From: JBEGHD01 sp049334165 | GTDB lineage: Bacteria > Bacteroidota > Bacteroidia > Flavobacteriales_D > Sanyastnellaceae | DNA: 64,000 nucleotides | Reading direction: 5' to 3' (one strand) | Assembly (NCBI GenBank): GCA_049334165.1 | Contig: JBEGHD010000001.1 | Shown: positions 61,570-64,000 of the stretch, one piece after another | How the letters are laid out: every line of letters begins with the position of its first letter | Numbering within the stretch: the first letter of the stretch is position 1 | Notes under the pieces: model-generated | Told to the model about the DNA's origin: nothing | Databases searched by the model: none | What the model saw: the letters and a program-made list of their open reading frames with translations, nothing else | Position numbers and translations under genes: made by a program

Positions 61570-64000
61570 ATGATGCTATTTAACATTAGAAAAGCGGTTC
61601 TAGCGATTTTTTGCCTCGCTATCACCTCAAGCGCAATCGCGCAAGAAACACTAGCCCTTCAGGATTTTGATGGCGGAACGCCAGGTTGGAATTATTCCTC
61701 CGATGTTGCCTTTTTTGACAACGGATGGGGATCTGATGGTTATTTTGATATGATCGATATTTCCAGTGCGAGTCCTCTTGACAATCCAAACTTCTCAGGA
61801 AACATTCTGGGAGAAAATGATTTGAACGATGACGATGGTGATGGGCCAGCCTACGGAACTTCTGGTTTCGCAAACATCACATTCGAAGATGTCAACATTA
61901 ACGGTTCACAAAATGTGACTCTTTCATTCGATTATCAAATAATCGGTTACAACTCAGGACAGGACAATGTCAAATATGAGCTACTTTACGATGGAGTTGG
62001 TCAGGGAGAAGTGTTCTTGCATGAAGGTGGAGTTGATCCACTTGACGCCTCAGGAAACCTTCTTCTAAGTATTCCGGACAATGTTAATTCAGTTGGACTT
62101 GTTCTTTCCATTAGCGACAATGGTGGATCTGCCTACTCCGGTTTCGACAACTTCAAAGTAGAGGGAACAGAACCGAATTCTATTGTATCGGCATCGAACA
62201 ACTTCTACACTGCATCTGAAAGCAATAACAACTACGCCATTCCATTAAATGTGATTGCTCCGGATGACGTGAACGATATTGACGTTACGATTGCTTACCA
62301 GTCTGGAAATCAGGATTTAATTGATGGCTTTGTTACGACAACTGTCACAATTCCCGCAGGTGCTACTTCAGGAACTTTCTCTTTACCAAGAGCCCAAGAC
62401 GGAATTTGTACAGGAACTCAGGAAGTAGTTCTCGAGATCACAGCCGTGACTGGTGGAAACAACGCACAGATCGGAACGCCTGCATCGTTCACTGTGAGCT
62501 TTACTGATAACCAAACGACTTACTCGACTGTTACGAGTGACAATTTCGAGAGTGGAACACTCAGTGGTTGGGTAAACACCGATAATTTCACTGCATCCAC
62601 TGTTGATGCTATCACGGGCAGCTACTCTCTCAGACATAGTGCAGTTGATATCAACGGAGGCTACAAACACACTTCAAAAACCATTTCGGCTGAACTGGAA
62701 AGCCGTAAAACCATTTGGCAAGCGAATCTTCGCAGAACTTTTAGTGTTCCGGGAACTTCATTTGACAATTGGATTTTTTACGCACTTGCTTCCAGTGAGT
62801 CAAATCCCTTCGTAGTAGGCGCTCAGGGCTACGTGGTTGGAGTTAACTTTGATGCTTCAAACGATAGCTTGAAGTTGATCCGTTTCGATAATGGACTGCT
62901 CGATGATTCAAATTTTGTGGAACTCGCCACAGCTGATTTCACATTCGAAGACAACAATACAGTAGGTGTCAGAGTCGTTCGCGATGACTCTGGAAACTGG
63001 AGCCTGGAATACAAAGCTGGAGGTGGATTTAGCAACATGGACAATGCTGGAAGTGCCACGGATAACACTTACGTAAATGCTACCTACACTTCTTTCGGTG
63101 GTGAAATCGGCAGTAGTAATCAAAAGGGTAAAATGCATTTCGACAACCTACTCATAACTCAGGAGTCTTGCTCTGCGACTTACTACACTGTAGCCAGCGG
63201 TAACTCTGACGACCCGATTTGGTCGACAGAACAAAACGCTGGTCCTGGTGAAGGATTTATTGTCAGCTACACTTCAAACAACCGACTAACGGTTCAGGAT
63301 GGACACACACTCACACTCACTGGAGAAGTGAAAGCCCTGGATTTCACTATTGATTCCTCAGGAATAGTTGAACTGAATGCAAATGAGTTGAGTATTTACA
63401 AAGATTTCATCATTGAAGGAAATTTAGATGGAACAACAGGAACCCTGAGCTTTAAGGGAAATGGTGAGCAGAACATTCTTATAGTCAATTCACCAATCCG
63501 GGTTCAAAATTTCAAACTCCAAAACAATGGTCCCAAGGTAGAAATTCAGACAGGAGTGGTAGAAGTAACCGGACTCCTTATGCCTGTAGCAGGTACGTTG
63601 GTAACAGGTTCGAACCCAGCCCGCCTGGTATTGATTTCGAATGCCAGCGGAACAGCAGCTGTTGGTGAGTTCAACGCAGCTGCAGAAGTTCAGGGAAATG
63701 TGCGCGCCCAGCGTTACATCCCAGCATCAGCAACAGGCTGGATCAATGTTAGCTCGATCCTCGAAGAGGTAACGGTAGAACAATGGGATGACGACATACT
63801 CACCACAGGATACCCAGGTTCGGATCACCCGCTGAACCAATTCACTAATATTGCTGGGCATGACGAAACGATCAACGCAGCAGTTGACGAACGTTACGTG
63901 AACATTACGTCTAACTCAACCAACCTCCCTGTAACCTCCGGGTACTTCATTTATTTGCTGGGTGGTGCTCAAAACATCGAAGTTGAAGGTGAAATCGCCA
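61570..64000 (+). CDS. Large secreted protein of unknown function, 3' end outside window
   Basis: The frame is open from ATG 61570 to the window end, 810 codons seen. A signal peptide opens it (VLAIFCLAITSSAIAQ). The first part (about 25-200) is a jelly-roll type module (NVTLSFDYQIIGYNSGQDN, GGSAYSGFDNFKVEG). A second, similar module follows (SGWVNTDNFTASTVDAI to GKMHFDNLLITQESC). After residue about 535 comes a beta-helix-like stretch of the kind common in T9SS-exported surface proteins (LVTGSNPARLVLISNASGTA, VRAQRYIPASATGWINVSS). The export tag would be at the C-terminus, not in view. Role: probably surface adhesion or matrix. Confidence 0.85.
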   Translation, partial: MMLFNIRKAVLAIFCLAITSSAIAQETLALQDFDGGTPGWNYSSDVAFFDNGWGSDGYFDMIDISSASPLDNPNFSGNILGENDLNDDDGDGPAYGTSGFANITFEDVNINGSQNVTLSFDYQIIGYNSGQDNVKYELLYDGVGQGEVFLHEGGVDPLDASGNLLLSIPDNVNSVGLVLSISDNGGSAYSGFDNFKVEGTEPNSIVSASNNFYTASESNNNYAIPLNVIAPDDVNDIDVTIAYQSGNQDLIDGFVTTTVTIPAGATSGTFSLPRAQDGICTGTQEVVLEITAVTGGNNAQIGTPASFTVSFTDNQTTYSTVTSDNFESGTLSGWVNTDNFTASTVDAITGSYSLRHSAVDINGGYKHTSKTISAELESRKTIWQANLRRTFSVPGTSFDNWIFYALASSESNPFVVGAQGYVVGVNFDASNDSLKLIRFDNGLLDDSNFVELATADFTFEDNNTVGVRVVRDDSGNWSLEYKAGGGFSNMDNAGSATDNTYVNATYTSFGGEIGSSNQKGKMHFDNLLITQESCSATYYTVASGNSDDPIWSTEQNAGPGEGFIVSYTSNNRLTVQDGHTLTLTGEVKALDFTIDSSGIVELNANELSIYKDFIIEGNLDGTTGTLSFKGNGEQNILIVNSPIRVQNFKLQNNGPKVEIQTGVVEVTGLLMPVAGTLVTGSNPARLVLISNASGTAAVGEFNAAAEVQGNVRAQRYIPASATGWINVSSILEEVTVEQWDDDILTTGYPGSDHPLNQFTNIAGHDETINAAVDERYVNITSNSTNLPVTSGYFIYLLGGAQNIEVEGEIA

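Overview
The window is chromosomal DNA from a member of the Bacteroidota, most likely the Flavobacteriales. The evidence is a gliding-motility-type (CHU_C / type B T9SS) C-terminal domain on a 1446-residue secreted protein, a TonB receptor with an N-terminal carboxypeptidase-regulatory-like domain, a DUF4199 protein, an HU-CCDC81/SPOR protein, a DnaG whose zinc site has decayed, promoter elements of the TAnnTTTG type, and start sites without clear Shine-Dalgarno sequences. I cannot name the genus. There is no rRNA, no CRISPR array and no transposase.

Layout. 1-6072: a truncated secreted protein, then haem synthesis (hemA, a hemC-hemD fusion) and a 3-methyladenine glycosylase. Between hemA and hemCD lies a 1.7-kb AT-rich island with an antitoxin/PIN-toxin pair and a damaged membrane-protein gene; the 3' end of hemA is repeated perfectly (46 bp) on the far side of the toxin. 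6074-13660: an XRE/S24 repressor, a PhnA-domain protein, the two 3-oxoacid CoA-transferase subunits, penicillin-binding protein 1A, RseP, and a LuxR/DUF4199 membrane pair. 13786-23182: a secreted acidic protein, a Na+/H+ antiporter, an Hpt protein with a degenerate sibling, DprA, a TonB receptor, KdsB, an HU-CCDC81/SPOR protein and a HAD phosphatase.

23377-30160 is the most unusual stretch. An ECF sigma factor, a membrane TPR protein in the anti-sigma position, and a 1070-residue TPR-CHAT protease overlap one another. The topology predicted by eye puts both the anti-sigma TPR domain and the CHAT protease in the periplasm. A transglutaminase-like protein and a small membrane partner converge on this operon. 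30402-37857 holds two giant secreted proteins that converge: one with six pre-peptidase-like repeats and a dockerin-like tail, one with a beta-propeller, six PKD-like domains and CHU_C.

38356-50122: leuS, a repeat-rich gap, tRNA-Leu(CAA), a secreted paralogue of the first gene, an orphan histidine kinase, a lipoprotein, cydBA, tRNA-Gln(TTG), an aldehyde dehydrogenase and a 37-residue micro-protein. 50352-64000: an OmpA-like lipoprotein, two tandem paralogous cysteine-repeat lipoproteins, recJ, a GIY-YIG pseudogene between inverted palindromes, dnaG, yebC, a double-ATPase peptide transporter protein, and the start of another large secreted protein cut by the window end. A 42-bp repeat occurs twice in opposite orientation (41301 and 59609).
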